Positions 7,184 through 15,618 of a stretch of DNA of 60,003 nt are shown in pieces. The number at the start of each line of letters is the position of its first letter. Within the stretch, counting starts at the first letter, position 1. Source of the DNA: DATJSJ01 sp035504175 (GTDB taxonomy: Bacteria > Pseudomonadota > Alphaproteobacteria > Acetobacterales > Acetobacteraceae); NCBI GenBank assembly GCA_035504175.1, contig DATJSJ010000157.1:1-60003 (forward strand). Reading direction: 5' to 3'. The position numbers were made by a program, and so were the translations under genes. A model generated the notes under the pieces. It was not told the origin of the DNA, made no database searches, and worked only from the letters and a program-made list of their open reading frames with translations.

Positions 7184-8240
7184 CCGCACACCCGCCGTCC
7201 TGGCGCTGGTCAACGGCAGCGAATTGCCGGGGGTGACGCAGGCGCGGATCGCCTCGAACAACCACCATGCGGCGGACCGTTTCTCGCTGCGCGTCGCGCT
7301 GTCCGCGACCAATCCGGTGTTCTGGGCCGGCGTGACGCAGGCGCTGGTCGAGCTGCGGCTCGGGATCGACGGCGCCTGGCAATCGGTCATCCAGGGCGAA
7401 GTCGATTCGGTCGAGATTGACTGGCTGCGGCATGAGCTGCGGCTGGAGGGGCGGGATCTCTCCGCCGCGCTGATCGAGACGCGCACGCAGGAGAGCTTCC
7501 AGAACCGCACCTCGAGCGAGATCGCGCAGATCCTGGCGGCGCGGCACGGGCTGACCGCCGTGGTGACGCCGACCACGACGCCGGTCGGGCGATACTACCA
7601 GCTCGAGCATGACCGGATCGTGCTGAACCAGTTCGCCAAGGCGACGACGGAGTGGGATCTGCTGGTGTTCCTGGCGCAGCAGGAAGGTTTCGACCTGTTC
7701 GTCCAGGGCAACGAGCTGCATTTCCAGCAGCCGGTGCCGCAATCGCCGCCGACCATGACGGTGACGCCGGACGATCTCATCGACCTTCGGCTCGACCGGG
7801 CGCTGACGCTGGCGCGCGACATCGTCGTCACGGTGAAGAGCTGGAACAGCAAGCAGTCGACCGCCTTCACGCAGACCGCGCGGGCGGGCAAGGGCACGCC
7901 TTCGGGCTCCGGCGGGCCGCCGCAGACCTATGCGCTGGTGCGGCCGAACCTGACGCCGGACCAGGCGCTGCAGCTCGCGCAGTCGCTGCTGGCGGAGCTG
8001 TCGCAGCATGAGCGGGTGGTGAGCTTCACCATGCCGGGCGAGCTGACCCTGACGCCGCGCAGCATCGTGGCGCTGGCCGGCACCGGCACCGCGTTCGACC
8101 AGAGCTATTTCGTCGCCGAGGTGGATCGCACGCTGAGTGTCGCAGGCGGTTTCGTGCAGCAGGTGCGGGTGAAGAATGCCTCGCCGGCGGCATCCGCGAC
8201 GATCCCGGCCGATGCGCCGCTGACGCCGGGGCTCGTCTGA
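7155..8240 (+). CDS. baseplate hub protein, P2 gpD-like (late control D family)
   Basis: A 361-residue hub protein that caps the tube and holds the spike. It has the gpD layout: a first barrel (PAVLALVNGSELPGVTQARI... GVTQALVELRLGIDG), a middle domain with SSEIAQILAARHGLTAVV and EWDLLVFLAQQEGFDLFVQG (about 115-185), and a C-terminal barrel. It overlaps the LysM gene by 29 bases. A TTG at 7170 with GGAGGCGGG in front is a plausible later start (356 residues). The spike gene follows with TGATG overlap. Confidence 0.85.
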   Translation: MPEAGLLSNSRTPAVLALVNGSELPGVTQARIASNNHHAADRFSLRVALSATNPVFWAGVTQALVELRLGIDGAWQSVIQGEVDSVEIDWLRHELRLEGRDLSAALIETRTQESFQNRTSSEIAQILAARHGLTAVVTPTTTPVGRYYQLEHDRIVLNQFAKATTEWDLLVFLAQQEGFDLFVQGNELHFQQPVPQSPPTMTVTPDDLIDLRLDRALTLARDIVVTVKSWNSKQSTAFTQTARAGKGTPSGSGGPPQTYALVRPNLTPDQALQLAQSLLAELSQHERVVSFTMPGELTLTPRSIVALAGTGTAFDQSYFVAEVDRTLSVAGGFVQQVRVKNASPAASATIPADAPLTPGLV

Positions 8241-8755
8241 TGGACCGCCTGCTGAACGCGCTGAAGCAGCATTCCGGGGCGTTGGACCAGAGCCAGGCCC
8301 AGCCGCGCTTCGGCATCGTCGCCAGCGTCGATCCGACGACACAGACTGCGCGGGTGACGTTGCAACCGGAGGGCGTGCTGTCCGGCTGGCTGCCGATCCT
8401 GTCGCCGTGGGTCGGTTCCGGCTGGGGCATGGTGGCGCCGCCGACGCCGGGCGACCAGGTGCTGGTGGTGGCGCAGGAAGGCGATGCCGAGCACGGCGTG
8501 ATCGTCGGCCGCGCCTTCTCGAACACGGCGATGCCGCCGTCGGCACCGTCGGGCGAGCTGTGGCTGGTGCATCAATCGGGCTCGTTCATCAAGCTCGCCA
8601 ATGACGGCACCGTCCGCATCCAGGGTGATCTCTGGGTGCAGGGCAACATCAACGACACCAAGGGCAGTCTCGATCGTCTGCGCCAACACTACGACGAGCA
8701 CACGCACCCGAACGGTGTCGGCGGCGAGACCGGACTACCGACGCCGCAGGATTAA
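8240..8755 (+). CDS. baseplate spike protein, gpV-like
   Basis: A 171-residue spike that forms the membrane-piercing tip. Residues about 23-95 form the OB-fold domain (FGIVASVDPTTQTARVTL, then GDQVLVVAQEGDAEHGVIVG). The C-terminal part is a beta-helix run (GSFIKLANDGTVRIQGDLWV) ending with the HxH motif H154-T-H156-P, which in P2 gpV and relatives binds iron at the needle tip. Length is close to P2 gpV (211 residues) but shorter. It follows the hub directly; a GC-rich repeat comes next. Confidence 0.9.
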   Translation: MDRLLNALKQHSGALDQSQAQPRFGIVASVDPTTQTARVTLQPEGVLSGWLPILSPWVGSGWGMVAPPTPGDQVLVVAQEGDAEHGVIVGRAFSNTAMPPSAPSGELWLVHQSGSFIKLANDGTVRIQGDLWVQGNINDTKGSLDRLRQHYDEHTHPNGVGGETGLPTPQD

Positions 8756-8761
8756 GCGGGT

Positions 8762-8805
8762 CCGGGGCTGCTGGCCCCGGCGGGGTCCAGGGGCAGCGCC
8801 CCTGG
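8762..8805 (-). repeat. GC-rich paired-hairpin repeat, copy between spike and gpW-like genes
   Basis: Two perfect palindromes, CCGGGGC...GGCCCCGG (8762-8780) and CCAGGGGC...GCCCCTGG (8787-8805), joined by CGGGGT. The orientation is opposite to the copy near 5,100. It occupies nearly all the 70-base gap between two tail genes. Confidence 0.85.
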
Positions 8806-8825
8806 CCTTCCTTTCTGGAGCGCCC

Positions 8826-9194
8826 ATGCCCGAACTCTCTCACTTGTGGGGCACCGACCTCGGTGTCAGCCCGACGGGCGACCTCGCGCTGGCCGACGGC
8901 ACGCTGCGCGGCCAGCAGCGCGTGCTGCGTCGCCTGCTCACCAACGCCGGCGACTACATCTGGCAGCTCCCATACGGCGCCGGCCTGGCGCAGTTCGTCG
9001 GCCAGCCCGGCGGTGAGGCGCAGATCCAGGCGGTGGTGCGCAGCCAGATCTTTCAGGAGGCGTCCGTCGCGCGGACGCCGGAGCCGGTGATCGACGTGCA
9101 GATCGCGCCGACCGGCATCGCCTATGTGCACATTCGTTACGCCGACGCGGAGACCGGTGCCACGCAGGTGCTGAGCTTTTCGGTGAATGCCTGA
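8826..9194 (+). CDS. baseplate wedge protein, gpW/gp25-like
   Basis: A 122-residue protein of the gp25-like lysozyme-fold family that forms the wedge core. The start at 8826 is chosen because a GGAG site lies 8-11 bases upstream; the longer frame runs back through the repeat. The motif GTLRGQQRVLRRLLTNAGDYIW (about 22-43) with conserved Asn, Gly and Asp and the strand RYADAETGATQVLSFSV at the end match the family. It sits between the spike gene and gpJ-like gene, the usual V-W-J-I order. Confidence 0.88.
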   Translation: MPELSHLWGTDLGVSPTGDLALADGTLRGQQRVLRRLLTNAGDYIWQLPYGAGLAQFVGQPGGEAQIQAVVRSQIFQEASVARTPEPVIDVQIAPTGIAYVHIRYADAETGATQVLSFSVNA

Positions 9195-9214
9195 TCGGGG
9201 CCGGGAGACATGAC

Positions 9215-10339
9215 GTGAACCTTCCGCTGCAGGATTTCCCGACGCTGGTCCGCAACATGGCGGCCGGCGTCCAGGGTGCCGCGAGCGCGCTCGTCGATCT
9301 GACGGTCGGCAGTGTGTTGCGTGCGATGCTGGAGGCCAATGCCTCGGTCGCGCTGTGGATCCAGTGGCTGATCGTCCAGCTGCTGGCGACGACGCGGGCG
9401 GCGACCAGCACCGGGCCCGATCTCGACAGCTGGGTCGGCGACTACTCGCTGTCCCGGCTGCCGGCCGCACCCGCGACCGGACAGGTGACGTTCAGCCGCT
9501 TCACGACCGGGCTCACGGCCTACATTCCGGCCGGGACGCTGGTGCGCACGGCGGATGGCAGCCAGAGCTTCACGGTGCAGGCGGACGCGACCAATCCGGC
9601 CTGGGTCGCGGCGCAGAGCGCCTTCGTCGTCGGTGCTGCGACCGGCTCGATCACGCTGACCGTGCAGGCGGTGACGCCGGGCTCGGCCGGCAACGTGCTC
9701 GCGGGCAGCGTCACGCAGATCGCCGCGGCGATCCCCGGCATCGACACCGTCAGCAACAACGCGGCGTTCCAGAACGGCATGGATCCGGAGAGCGATGCGG
9801 CGTTGCGCGTCCGGTTCCAGGGCTGGACCGCGAGCCTGGCGCGGGCGACGCCGCTTGCGGTGCAGCAGGCGGTCGCCTCGGTGCAGCAGAACCTGACCAG
9901 CACGATCGCCGAGGGCGTCGACACCACGGGCAACCCGATGGTTGGGAACTTCGTGCTGACCGTCGATGACGGCTCGGGCGCGCCGCCGGCCTCGCTGCTC
10001 GCGACGGTGACGACGGCGGTCGAGGCGGTGCGGCCGGTCGGCATCACCTATGCCGTGCAGCCGCCGGTGCAGGTGCCGGTTGCGGTGGCGCTGACGATCA
10101 CCGTCGCGTCGAGCGCCGACAAGACGCAGATCGTGGGGCCGGTCGCAGGCGCGATCAGCACCTGGATCGACGCACTGCCGATCGGCGCGCCGCTGCCGAT
10201 CAGCCGGATTGCGACGCTTGCCTATGGCGCCAGTGCATCGGTGACCAACGTCACCGCGGTGACGTTGAACGGCGGCACCGCCGACGTGGTGCCGGCGGCC
10301 AACGGCGTCGTCAAGGCATCCGGCGTCGCGGTGAACTGA
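9215..10339 (+). CDS. baseplate protein J-like
   Basis: A 374-residue baseplate wedge component. The opening is typical (LPLQDFPTLVRNMAAGVQG, then LTVGSVLRAMLEANASVALWIQWL), followed by DLDSWVGDYSLSRLPA, where the family has a conserved Trp/Asp, and then NGMDPESDAALRVRFQGW (about 188-205), the most conserved family segment. The start is GTG at 9215 behind CCGGGAG; the nearby ATG at 9210 stops at once. The gene is directly followed by the gpI-like gene. Confidence 0.9.
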   Translation: MNLPLQDFPTLVRNMAAGVQGAASALVDLTVGSVLRAMLEANASVALWIQWLIVQLLATTRAATSTGPDLDSWVGDYSLSRLPAAPATGQVTFSRFTTGLTAYIPAGTLVRTADGSQSFTVQADATNPAWVAAQSAFVVGAATGSITLTVQAVTPGSAGNVLAGSVTQIAAAIPGIDTVSNNAAFQNGMDPESDAALRVRFQGWTASLARATPLAVQQAVASVQQNLTSTIAEGVDTTGNPMVGNFVLTVDDGSGAPPASLLATVTTAVEAVRPVGITYAVQPPVQVPVAVALTITVASSADKTQIVGPVAGAISTWIDALPIGAPLPISRIATLAYGASASVTNVTAVTLNGGTADVVPAANGVVKASGVAVN

Positions 10340-10340
10340 C

Positions 10341-10991
10341 ATGACGGGCGACGCCGATGACTTCGTGCAGCGCCTGAAGGCGGTGCTGCCGCCGCACTGG
10401 TTCGGCGACACGACGCCGGTGCTGGATGCGGTGCTGACCGGCCTGGCGACCGCCTGGACCTGGCTGTACGGCATGCTGACCTACGCGCGGGCGCAGACGC
10501 GCATCGCGACCGCGACGGATGACTGGCTCGACATGATCAGCCAGGACTTCTTCGGCGCCCGCCTGCCGCGGCGCAGCGGCGAGGCGGATGACAGTTTCCG
10601 CCAACGCATCCTGCTGGAGATCCGCCGGCCGCGGGCGACGCGGCCGGCACTGATCGAGGCGCTGACCGATCTCACCGGCCGCACGCCGGTCATCTTCGAG
10701 CCGGCGCGGCCGGCCGACACCGGCGCCTGGAACCTGGCTCTCGGCTACGGGGCGGCGGGGGCGTGGGGATCGCTGTCGCTGCCCTGCCAGTGCTTCGTGA
10801 CCGCCTTCCGGCCGCTCGGCAGCGGCATCGCCAACCTCGCCGGCTGGGGCGCCGGCGGCTGGGGCGTGGGCGCCTCCGCCTATGCCAGCCTGTCGATGGT
10901 GCAGGGCCAGGTGACTGATGCCGACATCTACGCGGCCGTTGCCGGCACGCTGCCCGCTGCCGTGACCGCCTGGACGCAGATCTCCAACTGA
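10341..10991 (+). CDS. baseplate/tail protein gpI-like
   Basis: A 216-residue protein in the gpI position, linking wedge to fibres. The N-terminal half carries a helical block with ATATDDWLDMISQDFFGARLPRR and DDSFRQRILLEIRRPRATRP, which are typical of gpI-type and related tail proteins that attach fibres. The C-terminal half is Gly/Ala/Trp-rich. The start codon follows one base after the gpJ stop. After it comes a 113-base gap with a tandem repeat and then the first fibre gene. Confidence 0.75.
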   Translation: MTGDADDFVQRLKAVLPPHWFGDTTPVLDAVLTGLATAWTWLYGMLTYARAQTRIATATDDWLDMISQDFFGARLPRRSGEADDSFRQRILLEIRRPRATRPALIEALTDLTGRTPVIFEPARPADTGAWNLALGYGAAGAWGSLSLPCQCFVTAFRPLGSGIANLAGWGAGGWGVGASAYASLSMVQGQVTDADIYAAVAGTLPAAVTAWTQISN

Positions 10992-11044
10992 TCGCGCTGC
11001 CGCCGCATCGGGCGGCCGCGATCCGCCACGCCGGCCGCGCGCGG

Positions 11045-11092
11045 CCCGATCGCCGCTTTCCCCGATCGCCGCTTTCCCCGATTGCCGCTTTC
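11045..11092. repeat. three tandem 16-bp repeats before the first fibre gene
   Basis: The unit CCCGATCGCCGCTTTC occurs at 11045-11060 and 11061-11076, and a copy with one change (CCCGATTGCCGCTTTC) at 11077-11092. It ends 12 bases before the fibre start codon, within its untranslated leader. No open frame of interest crosses it. Confidence 0.9.
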
Positions 11093-11104
11093 ATCGAGGG
11101 CTTC

Positions 11105-12337
11105 ATGGACCGCCAGATCGTCTTTCCCGGCTCGATCCCGCTCGACACCGACCTGCTCAACGTGCAGCGCAACGTGATGGTGGCGCTCGGCTACCTGGCG
11201 CAGGCGACGCTCGGCGCCGGGCCGGTGGTCGATGGGCTCGCCTGTGCGCCGACCGCGCCCGCCAGCATGACGGTGACCGTCGGGCCTGGCAGCATCGCGG
11301 TGACGAACGTGGTCGACACGCTCGCGTTCGGATCGCTGCCGGCTGACAGCGTCGACCCGCTGGTCAAGGTCGGGGTGAACCTGACGCCCACCAGCTTCAC
11401 CGTGGCGGCGCCGACCAGCTCGGGCCAGTCGACGAACTACCTGATCGAGGCGAGCCTGTCCGAGGCGGACGCGACGCCGATCGTGCTGCCGTACTACAAC
11501 GCGGCCAATCCGACGCAGCCTTTCTCCGGGCCGAACAATTCCGGCACGGCGCAGAACACGCAGCGGCTGCAGCGCGTGCAGCTGCAGCTCAAGCCCGGGG
11601 CGCCCGCAACGGCAGGCACACAGACGACGCCCGCGGTCGACAACGGCTGGGTCGGGCTCTACGTCGTCACCGTCAATTACGGCCAGTCGCAGATCACCGC
11701 GGCGAACATCCAGACGCTGCCGACCGCGCCGTTCATCAGCTTCAAACTGCCGGGCCTGGTGCCGGGCTTCTGCCGCAGCGCCGTGTTCTCGGCGAGCTCG
11801 GCCTGGACGGTTCCGGCCTGCGTGACGCGGGTGAAGGTGCGGCTGGTCGGCGGCGGCGGCGGTGGCGGTGGCGGCAACAGCAGCAGCTCCGGCGGCGGCG
11901 GCGGCTCCGGCGGGTATTGCGAGGGCATCTTCGCGGTCACGCCCGGCCAGGCGATTCCGATCACCATCGGTGCCGGCGGCGGCGGCGCGGTGTCGGGCAG
12001 CACCGGCGGGTCCGGCGGCACCACCGCCTTCGGCAGCTACGCGAGCGCCACCGGCGGCTCCGGCGGCGGTTCGGTGAACCCAAACAGCCAGGGCGGGGGC
12101 GGCGGTCAGGGCTTCGGCGGCTCGGTCTGCCTGACCGGCGGCTCCGGCACGGACGGGCACTCCTCGACCAGCAATTTTGCCGGCGCCGGCGGCGCATCGG
12201 CCTTCGGCGGCGGTGGCCGCGGTGGGTCGGGCGGCGGCACGTCCGGGGTGACGCCCGGCTCCGGCGGCGGCGGCTGCTACGAGACCGCCGGCAACGGGGG
12301 CAACGGCGCCAGCGGAATGGTGATCGTCGAGTACTGA
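11105..12337 (+). CDS. phage tail fibre protein with glycine-rich tip
   Basis: A 410-residue protein. Residues 1-215 form an N-terminal anchor seen in P2-like fibres (MDRQIVFPGSIPLDTDLLN, then VMVALGYLAQATLG). Residues about 220-410 are a glycine-rich domain that opens FSASSAWTVPACVTRVKV and continues in Gly/Ser stretches, a polyglycine-type adhesin tip known from phage fibres. The very biased composition explains the long but meaningless frames on the other strand. It is followed by a 114-base gap and then the fibre adaptor-like gene. Confidence 0.8.
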   Translation: MDRQIVFPGSIPLDTDLLNVQRNVMVALGYLAQATLGAGPVVDGLACAPTAPASMTVTVGPGSIAVTNVVDTLAFGSLPADSVDPLVKVGVNLTPTSFTVAAPTSSGQSTNYLIEASLSEADATPIVLPYYNAANPTQPFSGPNNSGTAQNTQRLQRVQLQLKPGAPATAGTQTTPAVDNGWVGLYVVTVNYGQSQITAANIQTLPTAPFISFKLPGLVPGFCRSAVFSASSAWTVPACVTRVKVRLVGGGGGGGGGNSSSSGGGGGSGGYCEGIFAVTPGQAIPITIGAGGGGAVSGSTGGSGGTTAFGSYASATGGSGGGSVNPNSQGGGGGQGFGGSVCLTGGSGTDGHSSTSNFAGAGGASAFGGGGRGGSGGGTSGVTPGSGGGGCYETAGNGGNGASGMVIVEY

Positions 12338-12451
12338 GGCCGCCCGGACCGACTGGCACCCCGGACTTCGCCGCCGCGCCGTCCCCGATCGGGCCAGGCG
12401 CCGGCCGGGCGAAGCCGGCGGCTTTCCGACTTCTCTTGCGGAGCTTCCGAT

Positions 12452-12931
12452 ATGCCCACCCCAGCCGCCCATATCTGGCGGCCGTCCAGCGCGCGCGTAA
12501 TCGTGCTGGACGGCTTCACGCCGCTGCCGCGCGGCACCACGCAGACGGTGCCGGCCTCGCTGAACTGGCCGGCCAAGGATCCGGGCGACACGCTGGATTA
12601 TCAGCTCGACTACAGCCTGGCACTGGCCGGTGACGACACCGACGCGATCGCGACGCTCGACGTGGTGATCACGCCGAATGCGACCGGCGATCTGGTGCTG
12701 TCGAACTCGGCCGGCTCGGGCAGTGCGGCGGTGCTGTGGCTCACCAGCGGACAGGTGGGGACGATCTACACGGTCGTGATCACCGTCGGCACGCTCAGCG
12801 GGCGGATCATCTCGCGATCCGTGCTGCTGCCGGTGCTGGCGCTGGCCGCGGCCTCCACGGTGAACGATCTGACCACCGACAGCGGCAGCGTGCTGACCGA
12901 CCAGAACGGCAACCCCATCACCCTGGGCTGA
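12452..12931 (+). CDS. phage fibre-tail adaptor-like protein
   Basis: A 159-residue protein with the pattern DPGDTLDYQLDYSLAL (about 46-61), followed by an Ig-like strand set (TLDVVITPNATGDLVL... GTIYTVVITVGTLSGRI) and an exposed tail. This matches the small family annotated as fibre-tail adaptor or gp77-like, which joins fibres to the baseplate. It lies between two fibre genes, which supports that role. The ribosome site GGAG sits about 11 bases before the ATG. Confidence 0.6.
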   Translation: MPTPAAHIWRPSSARVIVLDGFTPLPRGTTQTVPASLNWPAKDPGDTLDYQLDYSLALAGDDTDAIATLDVVITPNATGDLVLSNSAGSGSAAVLWLTSGQVGTIYTVVITVGTLSGRIISRSVLLPVLALAAASTVNDLTTDSGSVLTDQNGNPITLG

Positions 12932-12937
12932 CCTCGC

Positions 12938-15490
12938 ATGCCGACGATCGACGATTTGCAGGCGGCGACGGCATCGGCCGACACGGACGAGCTGCTGGTC
13001 AGTCAGAACGGCGACGCGCGCAAGGTGACGCGGTCGCTGTTTCTGGCCGGCCTGCAGCAGCAGCTGGCGCTGCCGCAGGGCAGCCTGCTCGGCCGCGCCT
13101 CGGCCGGGACCGGCACGCCCGAGACGCTGGTGGTCGGCGCCAACCTGGTGCTGGCCGAGGGCACGCTGTCGGCCGCGGCGGCGCCGTACAGCGTCGCCGG
13201 CCTGCCGTCCGGCACCACGCCGGGGCTGACCGATCGCGTCGCCCTGGCGCAGTCCGGCGCGGATGCGGCGATCCCGTACGCGCAGTTCATGGCCGGGCTC
13301 GGCGCCGTGCCGGGGGTGAACGGGTCGCATCTGCTGGCGACCGCGACGGCGGCGAGTGCCGCGCGCAGCCTGGCGGACTGGCTCGCGGATGCGGTGACCG
13401 TCGAAGGCTTCGGCGCCGCCGGCGATGGCGTCACCGATGACAGCGCGGCGCTGGCGGCGGCGGTTGCTTCCGGCCGGCCGGTACGGTTCGGGCCCAAGAC
13501 CTATGTGGTGAACGGCCAGTGGACGATCGCCCAGCCGGCGGTGCTGATCGGCGCGCCGGGGCTGACGGTGCTGAAGCGGGCCAGCCAGTCCAGCGGGGGC
13601 GCCTGGATCAGCATTCAGGGGCCGAGTTTCGCGGCGACCGGCATCGTCTTCGACGCCGATCGCGCCGCGATCGCCCAGGAAAGCTGGGGCGTGCTGGTGA
13701 CGAATGCCTGCACGACCTCGCAGTTCGAGAAATGCGTCTTCGCCAACGCGCAAGGCCCGACGCTCGGCTGCGGCATCACCTTCCTCGCCTCCGACCCGGC
13801 GGCTTCCAGCCACGTGGTGCGTGACTGCGAGATGAGCGGCAACGACGCCCACGGTCTGTGGGTGCAGGCGGTGGCGGGCGTGCAGGTGATCAACTGCCGC
13901 GCGCACGACAATGGCGGCTACGGACTCTGCCTCGACTACACCGACATCACCTTCACCGCCAAGGTGCGGCTGGCGCAGGTGCTCGGCAATGCCTGCTGGG
14001 GCAACCAGCGCGGCATCTCGCTCGGCAACTACAACGCCACCAACACGCAGCCACCCGTCTGGGGCAACGCCAATCCGGACGCGATCGCCGCGATCGTCGC
14101 CGACAATTCCTGCCACGACAACGTGGTCTACGGGATTGCCGTCTCCGGTCAGGCGCTGGCGGTGCAGAACAATCTGCTGAGCAACAATGGCAGTGCTGGC
14201 AATGGCGGGGCCGGGTTGCTGGCGAACGTCTCGGCCAGCCGGATCGCCGCCAACATGATCACCGGGGCCGGCCAGTACGGCATCGACAGCGGCGGCTCGA
14301 TCGACACCGACATCGTGCAGAACTACGTCACCGGGTCGGTGATCGGTATCAATGCGGGCGGCAGCCAGCGCGTGCGGGTGGCCGGCAATCTGGTGCAGGG
14401 CTGCGTCTGGGCGGTCACCATCTACAATGTCGAGACCGACGGCCAGGGCAACAATTTCGGCCTGGCGGCGCAATCGATCGACATCACCGACAACTGGATC
14501 ACGATCCCCGGCGCGGGCGGCGGCGGCGTCTACCTGATCGACGCGCCGCAGGGCGTGCAGGTGGCGCGCAACAGCTTCGTGGGCGAGAGCAATTCCAACA
14601 TCTCGCAGGCGCTGTGGGCGCACACCGACGGCCTGATCGTGGCCGACAACCGCTGGAACAACACCCAGCGCTTCATCTGCAATCCCGCGACCGTGGGCGG
14701 GGTGCAGCTCGTCCTGGTGCCCGACATCGCCGACTCGATCATGATCACCGCGGCGCCGTCCGGCGTGCAGTCGATGCTGACGCAGCACCAGAATTCGGTG
14801 CAGGGACAGATCGGCTTCGTCAAGGTGACGGCCGGCGGCAGCGGCTACACGCATGCGACGGTCGCGATCGCCGGCGCCGGCAGCGGCGCCCAGGCGACCG
14901 CCTATGTCTCGGGTGGTGCCGTCATCGGCGTCGCGCTGACCAATCCCGGCAGCGGCTACGGCGGCCTCGGCGCGACCGCGACGGTGACGATCACCGGCGA
15001 CGGCAGCGGTGCGACCGCGACCGCCTCGGTCGGGCTGCCGGTGCCGGAAGAGCGGCGGCTGCGCATCTCCTGCAACTGCGCGGTGCACTTCACCCGGGTC
15101 GGGTCCAATCCGTTCCAGGACAACTGGACGCTCTACGACATCACCATCCCCGCCAATGCCGCGGTCGAGTTCGCCGGCACCTGGGGCGCATGGCGGGCGG
15201 TGCAGTTTCCCGGCTTCGACTACCTGGCACCGCCCGGCGACGGCTCGCTCGCGGTCCGCACGGTCAATGGCGGCGATCTGGTGCTGCATCCGTCCGGCGG
15301 CGGCCACGTGCGCATCACCAGCGATGCCGAGTCCGCCGGCATCATCTCCTGCATCGGCCGCGGCTCGCCGCTGGGTGTCGTCACCGCGCCGCCCGGCTCG
15401 GACTACCGCAACCTCAACGGCGGCGCCGGCAGCACGCTCTGGATCAAGCTGAGCGGGCAGGACGCCTCCGGCTGGGTCGCCATCGCCTGA
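12938..15490 (+). CDS. tailspike/receptor-binding protein with beta-helix domain
   Basis: An 850-residue receptor-binding protein. Residues 1-85 form an anchor shared with the 1,117-residue protein downstream (for example LLVSQNGDARKVTRSLFLAG and LLGRASAGTGTPE). Residues about 148-560 carry a right-handed beta-helix of pectate-lyase type (VEGFGAAGDGVTDDSAALAA, then many Asn-rich coils). Residues about 625-705 hold two copies of a GSGY..A.V..AG.GSGA repeat, and the rest is a beta-rich C-terminal cap. Such tailspikes often cut capsule or lipopolysaccharide, but no catalytic site can be assigned here. Confidence 0.8.
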   Translation: MPTIDDLQAATASADTDELLVSQNGDARKVTRSLFLAGLQQQLALPQGSLLGRASAGTGTPETLVVGANLVLAEGTLSAAAAPYSVAGLPSGTTPGLTDRVALAQSGADAAIPYAQFMAGLGAVPGVNGSHLLATATAASAARSLADWLADAVTVEGFGAAGDGVTDDSAALAAAVASGRPVRFGPKTYVVNGQWTIAQPAVLIGAPGLTVLKRASQSSGGAWISIQGPSFAATGIVFDADRAAIAQESWGVLVTNACTTSQFEKCVFANAQGPTLGCGITFLASDPAASSHVVRDCEMSGNDAHGLWVQAVAGVQVINCRAHDNGGYGLCLDYTDITFTAKVRLAQVLGNACWGNQRGISLGNYNATNTQPPVWGNANPDAIAAIVADNSCHDNVVYGIAVSGQALAVQNNLLSNNGSAGNGGAGLLANVSASRIAANMITGAGQYGIDSGGSIDTDIVQNYVTGSVIGINAGGSQRVRVAGNLVQGCVWAVTIYNVETDGQGNNFGLAAQSIDITDNWITIPGAGGGGVYLIDAPQGVQVARNSFVGESNSNISQALWAHTDGLIVADNRWNNTQRFICNPATVGGVQLVLVPDIADSIMITAAPSGVQSMLTQHQNSVQGQIGFVKVTAGGSGYTHATVAIAGAGSGAQATAYVSGGAVIGVALTNPGSGYGGLGATATVTITGDGSGATATASVGLPVPEERRLRISCNCAVHFTRVGSNPFQDNWTLYDITIPANAAVEFAGTWGAWRAVQFPGFDYLAPPGDGSLAVRTVNGGDLVLHPSGGGHVRITSDAESAGIISCIGRGSPLGVVTAPPGSDYRNLNGGAGSTLWIKLSGQDASGWVAIA

Positions 15491-15618
15491 TCTGACTGTT
15501 CCGCCCGCACGTCGCGACGCGGCTGCCGCGCTTCGCCGGCAGCATCGCGTCCGCCGTTCCCCCGCGCCGTTACGCGGCCGCGCCGATCCCTGAGACTCCC
15601 GCGATTCGAGGATGCCTG

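Noticed and set aside
10928..15307. A very long open frame (1,459 codons) on the minus strand under the fibre genes
   Set aside because: It is antisense to well-supported fibre genes with clear domains. Strong third-position GC bias makes such mirror frames common here, and its translation (rich in Arg, His, Asp, Gly) has no recognisable fold.
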